This document shows positions 7,885 to 16,040 of a stretch of DNA of 64,000 nt, piece after piece. Source of the DNA: a virus. The notes below the pieces were generated by a model. That model did no database searches and was not told the DNA's origin. It saw nothing but the letters and a program-made list of their open reading frames with translations. Every line of letters starts with the position of its first letter. Position 1 is the stretch's first letter. A program made the translations under genes and the position numbers. Location of the stretch: positions 1-64,000 of IMG/VR virus record IMGVR_UViG_3300010885_032796. One strand, written 5' to 3'.

Positions 7885-8543
7885 GGCGTTACTCTTTGAG
7901 GGTTAAACAGCGTTAAACCAATTGAGCGCAGCTTCTCCTTTACTTCCGCCAACGACACGGCTCCAAAATTCTTAGCTGCGAGCAGTTCTTTTTCTGTGTG
8001 TTGCGTCAGCTGGTAGACCGTGTCAATGCCTAGCGCTTTCAGGCATTTACGGCAACGCACTGACAGGTTGAGCACAGCCACTGGCGACGGCGCCGTGATC
8101 TGCGTAACCGTGGCCGGCACTTTTGGCGTAGAAAATGAGTAGTCAAGTGTGGCTGCGTTTACGTGAATCAGAAACTTGGAGTACAGCGCGCAATTTGGCA
8201 ACCAGTCGTCTTGGATCGGCAAGATCTCGACAAAGTCGTCACCACCCACCAGCTCGCGGCTTGTTTGGTACCAGTCATCGAACGCGCCGATATTTGGGTT
8301 ACAGCCTTCGGCGTACGCTACTGGCTGGCCGCGCATTCTGTTGTTGCTCATAAGATAGACGCCGCTATCGTGGACAAACAGAATAGCCGGCCCTGCTGGC
8401 GTTCTATTTGTTATTGGCGGCAAACCCAGCTCGGCTAGTGCTTCATCTGTGTCGTTTTCGTAGCCCATGTCAAACTCAGTTGCGGCTTTAGCGTCTCCAA
8501 TAAGCCGCCGCAAATCTGTTGTGTCAAAACTGCAAACACCCAT
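7881..8543 (-). CDS. Fusion: DUF3085-like N-terminal domain with RNA polymerase alpha C-terminal domain (alphaCTD)
   Basis: 220 residues. The N-terminal part has LFVHDSGVYLMSNN (about 55-68) and YAEGCNP...FDDWYQTSRELVGGDDF (about 77-105), like DUF3085 of plasmids and phages. Residues about 152-213 match the alphaCTD: LSVRCRKCLKALGI then TEKELLAAKNFGAVSLAEVK. Aligned from memory to E. coli alpha, Arg265, Cys269, Lys271, Gly296, Ser299 and Glu302 are kept; Asn268 is Lys and Lys298 is Val. AlphaCTD binds UP-element DNA, sigma region 4 and activators. A detached copy could redirect host RNA polymerase or act as a DNA-binding module. ATG 8543 has AAGGA upstream. Confidence 0.8.
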   Translation of the reverse strand: MGVCSFDTTDLRRLIGDAKAATEFDMGYENDTDEALAELGLPPITNRTPAGPAILFVHDSGVYLMSNNRMRGQPVAYAEGCNPNIGAFDDWYQTSRELVGGDDFVEILPIQDDWLPNCALYSKFLIHVNAATLDYSFSTPKVPATVTQITAPSPVAVLNLSVRCRKCLKALGIDTVYQLTQHTEKELLAAKNFGAVSLAEVKEKLRSIGLTLFNPQRVTP

Positions 8544-8544
8544 G

Positions 8545-8742
8545 TTAATTTCCTTGTTCGGTATTGAAGGCTTTGGTGGCTTTTGCTATAGCGGCATTTG
8601 CGTCTGCTATAGCGGTTTTGATGGTGTTGTCTTCGTCAGGAAACATGCCGGCCATTTGCTCGGTTTGCCAGATAAGCGCCGACAGTGCCGCACGCAGATT
8701 TTGCGCAATTGATTTAAAATCCGGTTTAGCGTTTTTAGCCAT
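8545..8742 (-). CDS. Small helical protein, 65 residues
   Basis: ATG 8742 has AAAGG upstream and overlaps the last base of the preceding gene. The product is one or two amphipathic Ala-rich helices (ADANAAIAKATKAF). There are no Cys residues and no membrane segment. No family is recognised; it may be an accessory partner of the alphaCTD protein encoded directly after it, but that is only position. Confidence 0.55.
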   Translation of the reverse strand: MAKNAKPDFKSIAQNLRAALSALIWQTEQMAGMFPDEDNTIKTAIADANAAIAKATKAFNTEQGN

Positions 8743-8960
8743 TACGCACCTTTACATTCAGCGTGATCAGCGCACGGCAAACATACTGCCGGTTCTCGTC
8801 TGGGTACGTTTTCAAATATTTTGCCGCAGGTAGCGCACGGCGCATACCCGCCGCAACTGTTGCAACACGTCACAATTCCCTTTTTGGGGTGGCGCCACGT
8901 GCGGTTCAGCTCTGCTGGCGTATCGCACTGCTTGGCGCAGTAGCAGCAAGGCGTAGGCAT
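8742..8960 (-). CDS. Small zinc-cluster protein
   Basis: 72 residues with 12 Cys in paired patterns: CCYCAKQC (about 5-12), CCNSCGGYAPCATC (about 32-45) and CLPCADHAEC (about 60-69). This suggests two zinc ribbons or knuckles. ATG 8960 has GAGG at seven bases; a GTG codon just before it is an alternative. A DNA-, RNA- or protein-binding adaptor is likely; the target is unknown. It overlaps the preceding stop by one base (TGATG). Confidence 0.65.
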   Translation of the reverse strand: MPTPCCYCAKQCDTPAELNRTWRHPKKGIVTCCNSCGGYAPCATCGKIFENVPRREPAVCLPCADHAECKGA

Positions 8961-9148
8961 CACGTGTCCTCTTCCATTGTGTCGTAGGGGGCATCACAGG
9001 CGTCGACAATTTCTTCGTCTGTGAGTTTGTTGATTCGCTCAAGCAATGCAGCGCGTAACTGCGCGCCTGTAACGTCTTCAGCGTGAGAGTCTGTGCTGCC
9101 GAATACTTCGACAGCAAATGAAAATGCGTGGTTGTACGTGATCGGCAT
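8960..9148 (-). CDS. Small phage/bacterial hypothetical, 62 residues
   Basis: The layout SFAVEV...DVTGAQLRAALLERI...PYDTMEED matches a small family I recall from bacteria and phages, with a beta strand, an LRAAL helix and a PFDT-like end. The function is unknown. Its TGA overlaps the next ATG (TGATG). The ribosome site is weak. Confidence 0.6.
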   Translation of the reverse strand: MPITYNHAFSFAVEVFGSTDSHAEDVTGAQLRAALLERINKLTDEEIVDACDAPYDTMEEDT

Positions 9149-9149
9149 T

Positions 9150-9404
9150 TCAGGTTGTGTCCTTGTTGTCTGCGTCTAAATACGCGTCATTTGCAACGTC
9201 TGTTTTGTGCTGGTTTAACAGCTCGACCATGGTGTCATGCGTGGTAGACCAGTCCATTGAGTCTTCAATGTGTTCGGTAGCGGCATACCACGCGTCATCG
9301 TCCAGCTGGTCAAATATGTCAGCACTCCACCACGACAGCACAATACTTTTTACGCCTTCTTTTTTGGCTTCTTGCAGCTGTTTAATTGCTTGCTCAATCG
9401 TCAT
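9150..9404 (-). CDS. Hypothetical acidic protein, 84 residues
   Basis: ATG 9404 has AAGGA upstream. The N-terminal helix (QAIKQLQEAKKEG) is followed by a strand and an acidic stretch with DQLDDDAWYAATEHIEDSMDW, and the end is again acidic. DW..TH motifs of this type occur in other phage hypotheticals. No function can be given. Confidence 0.55.
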   Translation of the reverse strand: MTIEQAIKQLQEAKKEGVKSIVLSWWSADIFDQLDDDAWYAATEHIEDSMDWSTTHDTMVELLNQHKTDVANDAYLDADNKDTT

Positions 9405-9421
9405 GGCGTGTGTCCTTAGAG

Positions 9422-10009
9422 TTATCTAACTGAAATTACTGTGCGTGATTCAACGCTGTCGTTGACGGTGTGCGTATAATGCGTAATTCTGATGTGCATG
9501 TCTGCGTAAGAATTTCCCCGGCGCTTTTTTCTGTTTATCGGCGGCACAACTAACTGCAGCGTTCCGCGCCCACCCATGCCGGTGTACCAGCACAAGTGAG
9601 CAGGAAGCGGCTGCTTCATATCATCGCGCGCTATGCTGGCGGCTATGTCCATATCAGGGTAATCTTGACGCGCGCGGGATCGGTGTACGTACTCCACTAA
9701 AGCCTTAGCAAGTTCTTTCTTTTCTGTTTCTTGCTGAGTTGCGTTAAGCGCCGTAAAGGGTATACCGTACTCATGCTTGAGCGTTGTTACGCTATATACG
9801 CTTTTGATCAGTGCGCTTCTAGACGCAACACTTGGCGCCGCCGCGCCTGCCGACGGGATAAAACTAAATTCTGGATCGTTGCAAATTACAGTGCCGTGGT
9901 CGCCTGCATACTCCATGAGTATGCTCACAACACCCGCATCTCGAACACTGTTAACGACTGCTTCGATAATCTCAGCTGGCGTTTTCGGTGGCGCTGCTTT
10001 TTTTGCCAT
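9422..10009 (-). CDS. Hypothetical protein, 195 residues
   Basis: The start at 10009 (MAKKAAPP) has a full AAGGAGGT four bases upstream, so the longer in-frame reading is rejected. A basic N-terminus, a helix (PAEIIEAVVNSVRDAGVVSI), a middle region and a C-terminal strand-rich part with KKRRG are visible. HLCWYTGMGGRGTLQL has a Gly-rich loop. No family is recognised; the strong ribosome site suggests an abundant product. Confidence 0.6.
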   Translation of the reverse strand: MAKKAAPPKTPAEIIEAVVNSVRDAGVVSILMEYAGDHGTVICNDPEFSFIPSAGAAAPSVASRSALIKSVYSVTTLKHEYGIPFTALNATQQETEKKELAKALVEYVHRSRARQDYPDMDIAASIARDDMKQPLPAHLCWYTGMGGRGTLQLVVPPINRKKRRGNSYADMHIRITHYTHTVNDSVESRTVISVR

Positions 10010-10068
10010 AGTTACCTCCTTTTGTTTGCGCCGCATTGATTTTGATATCAATACAGCAGGTCACTAGA

Positions 10069-10695
10069 CTACGACACTTTTTTGCTTCGAGTGCTCGACA
10101 AAATAGCCGCCACTCTACGAACAATGCGTGTTGGCGACGCACGATGCTTGATCGTGTGCCCGCCCACGACCACCGTCTTACGCTTAAAAGCACCTGTGCT
10201 CTTTCTGCTCACCAGCACTGTCACAGTTGTCGTGGGCGTTTTGCGGCGGTCTTTACCTTCGTACATGCGGATCCACGAGGGGGGCAGCGCGCCCATAACT
10301 TGCGGGCCGGGAGGCAGATCCCATGTACCAAATTTGGTACTGCCGCGCTTGCGTCGCTCCCATTTATTGATCTGTGCTCGCAGCGCTGGTGGCGTGGAGA
10401 AACGAACGAAAACCTTGGCATCTTCATCGATGATCTTGATGATCCCCGCTCCGACCTCGAAGCGGTAATGATCACCAAAGCCGGCGTGGAGAGCCAGTCC
10501 AATTACACACCGCACGGGATCCCGAGGGATTCCGTTGTCGATGTGTTCTTGCGTGATCATGAACATCTGACTGATAATTGCGTTAACTGCTATCCAGCCA
10601 TCGTTGCATTTCACCGGTCTACCCATTTTCAGAAGCGGGCAGCGCGTGCTTGCGGAAACTCGCGGCTTGTTATTTTTCTTGGTTTTGACGGCCAT
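10069..10695 (-). CDS. Hypothetical basic protein with EHIDNGIPRDPVRCVIGLAL segment
   Basis: 208 residues. The segment from about 50 to 69 resembles a small family found in bacteria and phages (ITxEHI..G...DP..C.I.LAL). The C-terminal half is strongly basic with Thr-rich strands (TTTVTVLVSRK, KRKTVVVGGH). It may bind nucleic acid. The gene begins 21 bases after a terminator-like hairpin on the same strand, so it probably depends on read-through or an internal promoter. Confidence 0.6.
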   Translation of the reverse strand: MAVKTKKNNKPRVSASTRCPLLKMGRPVKCNDGWIAVNAIISQMFMITQEHIDNGIPRDPVRCVIGLALHAGFGDHYRFEVGAGIIKIIDEDAKVFVRFSTPPALRAQINKWERRKRGSTKFGTWDLPPGPQVMGALPPSWIRMYEGKDRRKTPTTTVTVLVSRKSTGAFKRKTVVVGGHTIKHRASPTRIVRRVAAILSSTRSKKVS

Positions 10696-10719
10696 CTTGG
10701 CGGTTCCCTTTAGGCATGA

Positions 10720-10762
10720 AAAGAAAAAGCCCAGCGCGCATATGCCTAATGCGGGCGGGGCT
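10720..10762 (-). terminator. Intrinsic terminator after the 10795-11268 gene
   Basis: An imperfect G/C-rich stem (10728-10740 with 10750-10762) is followed on the minus strand by TTTTTCTTTT (plus-strand A-rich at 10720-10728). It lies 33 bases after the upstream stop. Confidence 0.65.
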
Positions 10763-10794
10763 CTGGTGCGTCAAACTACAAACTAGAAATAGAG

Positions 10795-11268
10795 TTAAAG
10801 CTCGTTGTTACAAAGTATCTGCTTAACAAACTCACCCATGGCGTCCACCGCGACCGTCTTTTCGGTCGTCAGCTTAAGACGTTGGATAACTTGCTTGAGT
10901 TTTTCGGTGGTTCCCGTATACGAATACTCACTCATTACCTCGGCGGAGTCGGGGTGCATAGGGGACTGCCCTAGTTTGGCTAACTGTGCTTTGGTGGGGT
11001 GCAAATCCAGCCTGACATAGAAGTACCCGTCCCAGATCCACTTGATCTCGTCCGACTCCAAAGTGCTGGGTTTTAGCTTTCCCAGTTCTTTGCAGGCAAA
11101 CGCAATGGCTTTCTTATGCCATGCGTCGTACTCCTTCTTCATTTGTGTCTGTTTCTTTTTTTGTGCCTCCCACGCTTTACGGAGCGTGACGAGCTTGCCC
11201 TCAAGCAATACGATCGCCTTGTCTCTGTCGATCTGTATCGCTAGTTGGCGCAATTTCTTCTTTGCCAT
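10795..11268 (-). CDS. Hypothetical Lys-rich protein with N-terminal coiled coil
   Basis: 157 residues from ATG 11268, with AGGAG five bases upstream. Residues about 1-65 form a long Lys/Gln-rich helix likely to be a coiled coil (AWEAQKKKQTQMKKEYDAW). The middle has WIWDGYFYVRLDLHPTKAQL; the C-terminus is helical. The gene stands alone between two minus-strand terminators (11297-11334 and 10720-10762), so it must have its own promoter in the 117-base gap upstream. No family is recognised. Confidence 0.6.
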   Translation of the reverse strand: MAKKKLRQLAIQIDRDKAIVLLEGKLVTLRKAWEAQKKKQTQMKKEYDAWHKKAIAFACKELGKLKPSTLESDEIKWIWDGYFYVRLDLHPTKAQLAKLGQSPMHPDSAEVMSEYSYTGTTEKLKQVIQRLKLTTEKTVAVDAMGEFVKQILCNNEL

Positions 11269-11296
11269 CTGCACTCCTAACGAAGTTGATTAATCA

Positions 11297-11334
11297 CAAA
11301 AGAGAGGGCGCCGGAGAATTTCCCCGGCGCCCTC
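11297..11334 (-). terminator. Strong intrinsic terminator after the secreted-protein gene
   Basis: A perfect 11-bp G/C-rich stem (11304-11314 with 11324-11334) with a 9-base loop is followed on the minus strand by TCTTTTGTG. It lies about 50 bases after the stop of the 11386-11712 gene and before the next one. Confidence 0.75.
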
Positions 11335-11385
11335 ATTGACTCTGGTTGCTGGTCCGTTTACCGGACTAGCTGTTTGTTGCCGGTA

Positions 11386-11712
11386 TTAGCGGCGGACGGG
11401 CTTGACGACCGTACGGGTGCTCTTGCGCACGACGTGACCGCCAAACAGCCGGTGCCGGCAGCTTTCGTCCTGCGTGGTCTCGGTGCTGTAGAGCTTCTGG
11501 CACTTGCCGCTCAGGCAAACGACAGAGGCCGGGGCGGCCGAGACACAATCAACGCACGCCGGCGCAACGACAGCTGCGGGAGCTGCCGTGACGACAACAG
11601 CCGTTGGCTGCTGCACAAGCACACTCACCGGCTCGCCGGTATTGCCAGCAGCAGCCACGCTGCACGCGACACACAAAGCCACAACCGCCAACAGACAGGT
11701 AAACAAACGCAT
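11386..11712 (-). CDS. Secreted Cys-containing protein, probable moron gene
   Basis: 108 residues from ATG 11712 (GAAGGAG at nine bases). The N-terminus is a classic signal peptide: MRLF, a hydrophobic core (TCLLAVVALCVACSVAAA) and an AAA/G cleavage site near residue 22. A lipobox is imperfect. The mature part is Ala/Val-rich with CVDC and CLSGKC pairs and a basic C-terminus. The gene has its own promoter candidate and its own terminator, the hallmark of a moron expressed apart from the lytic program. The function is unknown; an envelope or surface role is likely. Confidence 0.65.
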   Translation of the reverse strand: MRLFTCLLAVVALCVACSVAAAGNTGEPVSVLVQQPTAVVVTAAPAAVVAPACVDCVSAAPASVVCLSGKCQKLYSTETTQDESCRHRLFGGHVVRKSTRTVVKPVRR

Positions 11713-11816
11713 AGCACTTAACTCCTTCGGAACACACCAAACTAGTTGACGCATACGTGCGCCAACTCACAATTACGTCTAGTTCCACCAGACGCAGTGA
11801 TCTTCTTTGTGGTATC

Positions 11817-11845
11817 GGTATAACCGACGCCCCGGCACTTGCCAA
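11817..11845 (-). promoter_or_regulatory. Sigma70-like promoter candidate for the secreted protein
   Basis: On the minus strand TTGGCA (11840-11845) and TATACC (11817-11822) are 17 bases apart, about 100 bases before ATG 11712 and just after the stop of the upstream gene. It is in one of the few real gaps of the window. Motif match only. Confidence 0.45.
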
Positions 11846-11851
11846 CCCCAG

Positions 11852-12160
11852 TCAGTTGTCTAAATACACCGCAAGCGCGGCATTTTCTATTGCTGCGCGT
11901 AATTTAGGCGTTGTCAGGATTAACTGAAGTGCCCATTTTGTCATCAGGACTGAAAAATCACCGCCGCCAAACCAATTAATCGGCAGCAGGTCTTTGATCT
12001 CTGCTGACGCAGGTACAGCCGGGCAACCGTCACCGTCACTGTCTCTCTGCGCTGCCGGCTCGCCCGGATCTATGTCCAGCACCACGGTGATGGGCACTGC
12101 TGTGGGGTACCCCAGCGGGCTTGTGCCGTCTTCGTCCTCAATAACCCACTCTAGTTCCAT
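11852..12160 (-). CDS. Small phage/bacterial hypothetical with DIDPGEPA...P motif
   Basis: 102 residues. VVLDIDPGEPA...GDGCPAVPASAEI fits a common small family with a strand, a Pro-rich acidic loop and a following strand (V.V.Y.P.EPA...P.EP.E.EI). The C-terminal half is helical. No function is known to me. It overlaps the upstream stop by one base and ends a transcription unit before the secreted-protein promoter. Confidence 0.6.
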   Translation of the reverse strand: MELEWVIEDEDGTSPLGYPTAVPITVVLDIDPGEPAAQRDSDGDGCPAVPASAEIKDLLPINWFGGGDFSVLMTKWALQLILTTPKLRAAIENAALAVYLDN

Positions 12161-12429
12161 TACAGCGCTCCAGTGGCTGCGACATGCCCGCTAGCCATCT
12201 TGTTGTTGAGCCACGCCTCTTCAGCTGCCAGTGCTTGGTTGCGTGTATCAAACGGGCCGAGCATTGGCCCGCCAACTGGCGCCAGATCAGCGCACCACTT
12301 TACGGGAAGCGTAGCTGTGGGTTCAACGTGGCTGGCCCGGGCAATACCCAGCGCGCCAAGTTTAGTCAGGTCGATGTCTTCGCTGTACAGGCACTGCGCT
12401 GTGCCATCTGGCCGCACGAACAAGTTCAT
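12160..12429 (-). CDS. Hypothetical of the RASHVEP...ADLxPVGGPxLGPF family
   Basis: 89 residues. The middle ARASHVEPTATLPVKWCADL and APVGGPMLGPF...ALAAEEAWL match closely a small family I recall in many bacteria and phages, annotated only as hypothetical. The fold is probably a short beta sheet with a C-terminal helix. The ATG at 12429 lies eight bases after the upstream stop. Confidence 0.7.
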   Translation of the reverse strand: MNLFVRPDGTAQCLYSEDIDLTKLGALGIARASHVEPTATLPVKWCADLAPVGGPMLGPFDTRNQALAAEEAWLNNKMASGHVAATGAL

Positions 12430-12437
12430 ACTGCCTC

Positions 12438-13508
12438 CTATGGGGTGAGCGCACTGATGCGCCGGGGCCGCGTCAGGTTATTGATATCAAAAGCTTGGCC
12501 TGTGTTACGCTGCGCGCGCACAAGAGTTGCTCGTATATCTTCTTTTGACCTGTTGTAAGTTAGAAACACGTTGTAGTCAGTAATGCGCTCGTCTATAAGC
12601 ATAATCCGGGCGTGCACATCAAGACGCAGATAGGGATTATCAGTTCTCTGCTCTGTAAAATACGTGCTCAGATCAATTTCACTACGCATGATATTTCCGC
12701 TGGCCATGTCATAGCGCCCAGTCAGCGAACTGAGATAGATACGCGTGTCACTCAAAATACGCGTTGCATTGTCTTCGGGGTAGTTGGGCCCCGTGGAAGG
12801 ATACGGCAGTTGATTTTTTACAGTTGACTCGTTGATTACAGCATTGCCGCCAACCAGTACGTGGCCAATAATATCAGCGCGGTCAAGTCTGGCTTTGTCA
12901 AATACCATGGCTGCGCCGCGTACAGTACCGCCAAAGATTACGGGCGTGCCAAAAATTATGCAGTGGCCTGAGAACCTAGCCATAATGCGAGTGTGGGGCG
13001 AAGGGTCATGCGCACGCCGAATGATAGGATTGTCACGAATTACGCAATTGCCTTCAATGTCAGCGTCGACAATGTCGCCGCCAAAAACGCGCGCGTGGTT
13101 TGCCACGACGGAATTCTTGATAATTGTGTTCCCGCCAACACAACTGCGGTCGCGCATAACGCAAGCGCGCACTTTTGCTGAACCGCACACTCGCGCATTA
13201 CCACTCATATGGGTGCCGTTTAACACAGTAGCGTTGTGATAGACAGTGGCAGGATATCCTATAAGACACTCTTCGCTTACTTTTGCTGTGTCTGCAACCC
13301 AGCCGCCGCCGTTTGCGTGCTTGTGCGCCGGCACCCGACCTTCGCCGTCGCCAAAGTCATATCGCGAAATGGGTTTTTTGCGGATTTTTGGTGGCGGTGC
13401 TGGCAGCGCGGGTGCTGGCCCAGCTGGCGTGTCACCAACTGGGCCAGCGGCAAACGCCACAAGCTCTTTGATTTCTGGGATTGGCTCAAACATGTTGCTG
13501 TCTGTCAT
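12438..13508 (-). CDS. Left-handed beta-helix (hexapeptide-like) protein, YdcK type
   Basis: 356 residues. After a Pro-rich start, RYDFGDGEGRVPAHKHANGG (about 49-68) and GWVADTAKVSE lead into a run of short repeats (VYHNATVLNGTHMSGNARVCGSA, in pieces) continuing to about 240. This is the left-handed parallel beta-helix of the YdcK-like proteins, related to acyltransferases but often without their catalytic His. Two breaks with longer loops are visible at about 170 and 235. It may be a structural or sugar-modifying protein; no activity is sure. It couples by ATGA to the coiled-coil gene upstream. Confidence 0.75.
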   Translation of the reverse strand: MTDSNMFEPIPEIKELVAFAAGPVGDTPAGPAPALPAPPPKIRKKPISRYDFGDGEGRVPAHKHANGGGWVADTAKVSEECLIGYPATVYHNATVLNGTHMSGNARVCGSAKVRACVMRDRSCVGGNTIIKNSVVANHARVFGGDIVDADIEGNCVIRDNPIIRRAHDPSPHTRIMARFSGHCIIFGTPVIFGGTVRGAAMVFDKARLDRADIIGHVLVGGNAVINESTVKNQLPYPSTGPNYPEDNATRILSDTRIYLSSLTGRYDMASGNIMRSEIDLSTYFTEQRTDNPYLRLDVHARIMLIDERITDYNVFLTYNRSKEDIRATLVRAQRNTGQAFDINNLTRPRRISALTP

Positions 13509-14470
13509 TCGTGCTCCATCGGTGTGATGCGCCTACGGGGCCTTTCGGTGATTAAGTTATCTAAAGCCGTTTGGACGTCGGCCATTTGCGCCGAGATAGT
13601 CTGGCGCACGCTGTTGTTTTCACGAAGCTCTTTGATGTCCACGCCGGCAACGATGTCGTTTGCCTGCTTGATAAGCCCTTCAAGCTGCGCGTTGGAGCGC
13701 ACGTTCATGTGCTTGAAGTTCTGGTAGAACTCCTTGAAGTTTTCCACGGCAGACGCGCGGAAGATTTTCTTCTGCTCGCCGGGCGCTTCTGTCAGGCGCT
13801 CTTGCAGGTGCGAAACCAGCTCAGCCAGCTTGGCCGCAAAAGCGTCTTCAGCCAGCGCTACAGCCTGCTCAAAGCGCTGTCGGACGCGGCCCTGTTCCTG
13901 CCGATACAGTTCTGGGTTGAACTGCATCAGGTACCGCGGCGGTTCGACGGGCGGATACTCCCACGAGATGCCGAAGACGCCCTCCAGCGTAGCCGGGTAG
14001 TCAACGGGATTGAACAGCGAACCAAGTTTCTCGCGCGCTGCGTTCTTGATAGTCTCGTACTCCAGCTGCAGGTTGGCAGCTGCGGCGTCGAGCTGGACTT
14101 TGAACTCCCGCATCTTGTCTTCAAACTTGGCCACGTCGCTCTGCTTGATCAACCGCACACCTTCTTGCGGGTACGGCAGCGTCATACTGCGCCAGTACGC
14201 TGACGCCTGACTTTTGATTGCCGTCGCCGCACGATAGGCGGGATGCTTTGTGTCAATCAGGCGCTTGGACGCCGTGACCAGCTCTGTCGCTGCGTCGAAC
14301 GTGTCTGCGGCCTGCTTGGTCTGCGCGTCAGACAGTTTGCGCTGCGTACCGAGCCACGAAAACGAGAGCTTTACAGCGCCCGTGCTTTGGCGCATTTCAG
14401 CTGCGCTTTCAATCACGCTATCTGGCAAGTTAGCGGTCTCACTGGAGTCTTGGGTTTCAGTTGCGGACAT
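13505..14470 (-). CDS. Coiled-coil protein linked to the AAA ATPase (DUF3150-like)
   Basis: 321 residues from ATG 14470 (AGGGA upstream). AVKLSFSWLGTQRKLSDAQ (about 32-50) is followed by helical segments with DTKHPAYRAATAIKSQAS, a middle EYPPVEPPRYLMQFNPELY and a long coiled coil to the end. It resembles the DUF3150-type proteins that sit beside AAA ATPases in bacteria, but I am not certain of the family. Directly downstream of the ATPase gene, it could be its substrate or partner. There is no signal peptide. Confidence 0.6.
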   Translation of the reverse strand: MSATETQDSSETANLPDSVIESAAEMRQSTGAVKLSFSWLGTQRKLSDAQTKQAADTFDAATELVTASKRLIDTKHPAYRAATAIKSQASAYWRSMTLPYPQEGVRLIKQSDVAKFEDKMREFKVQLDAAAANLQLEYETIKNAAREKLGSLFNPVDYPATLEGVFGISWEYPPVEPPRYLMQFNPELYRQEQGRVRQRFEQAVALAEDAFAAKLAELVSHLQERLTEAPGEQKKIFRASAVENFKEFYQNFKHMNVRSNAQLEGLIKQANDIVAGVDIKELRENNSVRQTISAQMADVQTALDNLITERPRRRITPMEHE

Positions 14471-14544
14471 ATTTTCCCTGTCTAAAAGAGGTAAAACGAA
14501 AGCGCTATAGCGCAACTACACAGTTGCAACTCTAGCTACCGGCA

Positions 14545-16032
14545 CTAGTTCTGGCCGGGGTTGCTCACAACGCGCCGCCGCGTTGCGCCGTTGTTAGCCG
14601 GCTTTCCAACGCGCGTGTAGATACCGCGAGTATCTGCCGACAGACAGCGACCCTCAGCCCAGTGGCGAAGGTTCTCAATCTGGTCAGCAGACGTCACGGC
14701 AACGGGGACGACATTCTGGGCGGCGTCAAGCAGCGGGATGTCAAGCAGCGCAGCCAAGCGGCAGCACGACTTGATCTCGGCACCAGTCCAGTTAGCGTCG
14801 TCAGGACGGGGCTGTTTCTCGTCCAGACCGAAATGCTGGAGATAGATGCCCCAAATCTGCTGCCGCTGCTCAACACCCGGCAGGTCAACAAAGAACACGC
14901 CGTCGAAGCGCTCAGCGCGCGCAAACGGCGCTGGGAGCTGGCTGGCGTCATTGCAGGTGCCGATGAAGAACACGTCGCTGGTGTGGTCATTAAGCCACGT
15001 CAGCAGCGTGCCAAACAACCGGGCAGACACACCCGAGTCATTCTGACCAGAGCCGCCAACGCCGGCAAGGCCCTTCTCGATCTCGTCGACAAACAGGATG
15101 CACGGGGCCATCGCATCGACCTGCTTGAGCGCACGCCGCATGTTGCCCTCAGACTCGCCCACAAACTTGCCCATCAGGCTGCCAAAGTCCAGCATGACGG
15201 TCGGGCGACCCACCTCGTTACCCAGCGCCTTGGCGAATTGCGACTTACCGCAGCCCGGAGGCGACAGGAGCAGAACGCCCTTGGGCCGGCGATCCGCACT
15301 GGTCTCGTTCTGCCGGCGCATCGACCGCAGACAGAACGACTTCACGTTTTCCAAGCCGCCGAGATTCTCAAAGCTGGCGTCACCGCGATAGAGCGTCATT
15401 GTGCCGCTCTTCTCCAGTGTCTGCGCCTTGATCGTCCAGACGGTGTCGGCCGTGAGCTTCTCGTTGCGCACGAACGACAGGGCAAACGCGTTCTCAGCCT
15501 CGGTGTTGGTTAAACCCCGGGCAGCGTCTACGACGACCTGCACGTCTTCTTTCGTCGGCGCAGCAAAGCCGCTATCCGGCGTGCACAGGCTGTTGCAGAT
15601 CTTGGTCAGCTGCGCCGTGTCGGGCAGATCGTGATGCACGACCGTGAAGAGCTTCTCAATCTCAGGCTGCAGCAGCAGAGTTGGCGAGACGACTACAACG
15701 TGCTGGCTTTCAGACTTGCCAGCTACAAGCTGGTTAGCCAGCGTCTGCAGCACTTTGACGCTGCTGAAAAACCGGTTGTAGTTCTTCAGCACCAAAACCT
15801 TAGTTGGCTTTTCAGTCGGCACCTTGAAGAACTTGAATGCGTCTTCAGGCGCCGGTGCCTTTTCAAGACCAGAATACAGGCCCTTCTCGATGTCCCACGT
15901 ATCAATAGCCCAGTTCTTTTCCTTGGCGATTGCGTACAAAGACGTAATCGCCTCGTCGCACTCCTGCGACTCGACCCAGATACCGGCAAAACCGGCGTGA
16001 ACGAGTTCCTGAAATTCTTTTGCGAACGACAT
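14545..16032 (-). CDS. Ycf46-like AAA+ ATPase
   Basis: 495 residues. The N-terminal half (AGFAGIWVESQECDEAI at about 13-29, then WDIEKGL) is the region typical of Ycf46-like ATPases. The AAA+ core follows: Walker A SPPGCGKS (257-264), Walker B CILFVDEIEK (311-320), sensor 1 FIGTCND, arginine-finger region RAERFD and sensor 2 WTGAEIKSCC. All catalytic residues are present. Such ATPases form hexameric rings that remodel proteins. Together with DUF2997 and DUF1257 encoded just upstream it recreates the cyanobacterial/plastid ycf46-ycf35 neighbourhood. The substrate is unknown. Confidence 0.85.
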   Translation of the reverse strand: MSFAKEFQELVHAGFAGIWVESQECDEAITSLYAIAKEKNWAIDTWDIEKGLYSGLEKAPAPEDAFKFFKVPTEKPTKVLVLKNYNRFFSSVKVLQTLANQLVAGKSESQHVVVVSPTLLLQPEIEKLFTVVHHDLPDTAQLTKICNSLCTPDSGFAAPTKEDVQVVVDAARGLTNTEAENAFALSFVRNEKLTADTVWTIKAQTLEKSGTMTLYRGDASFENLGGLENVKSFCLRSMRRQNETSADRRPKGVLLLSPPGCGKSQFAKALGNEVGRPTVMLDFGSLMGKFVGESEGNMRRALKQVDAMAPCILFVDEIEKGLAGVGGSGQNDSGVSARLFGTLLTWLNDHTSDVFFIGTCNDASQLPAPFARAERFDGVFFVDLPGVEQRQQIWGIYLQHFGLDEKQPRPDDANWTGAEIKSCCRLAALLDIPLLDAAQNVVPVAVTSADQIENLRHWAEGRCLSADTRGIYTRVGKPANNGATRRRVVSNPGQN

Positions 16033-16040
16033 GTGTTGTC

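Noticed and set aside
7881-8543. A complete viral RNA polymerase alpha subunit
   Set aside because: Only the C-terminal domain is present; the N-terminal part is not the alpha dimerisation domain.
14662-15513. A 283-codon plus-strand open frame
   Set aside because: Antisense to the Ycf46-like ATPase, whose motifs are unmistakable.
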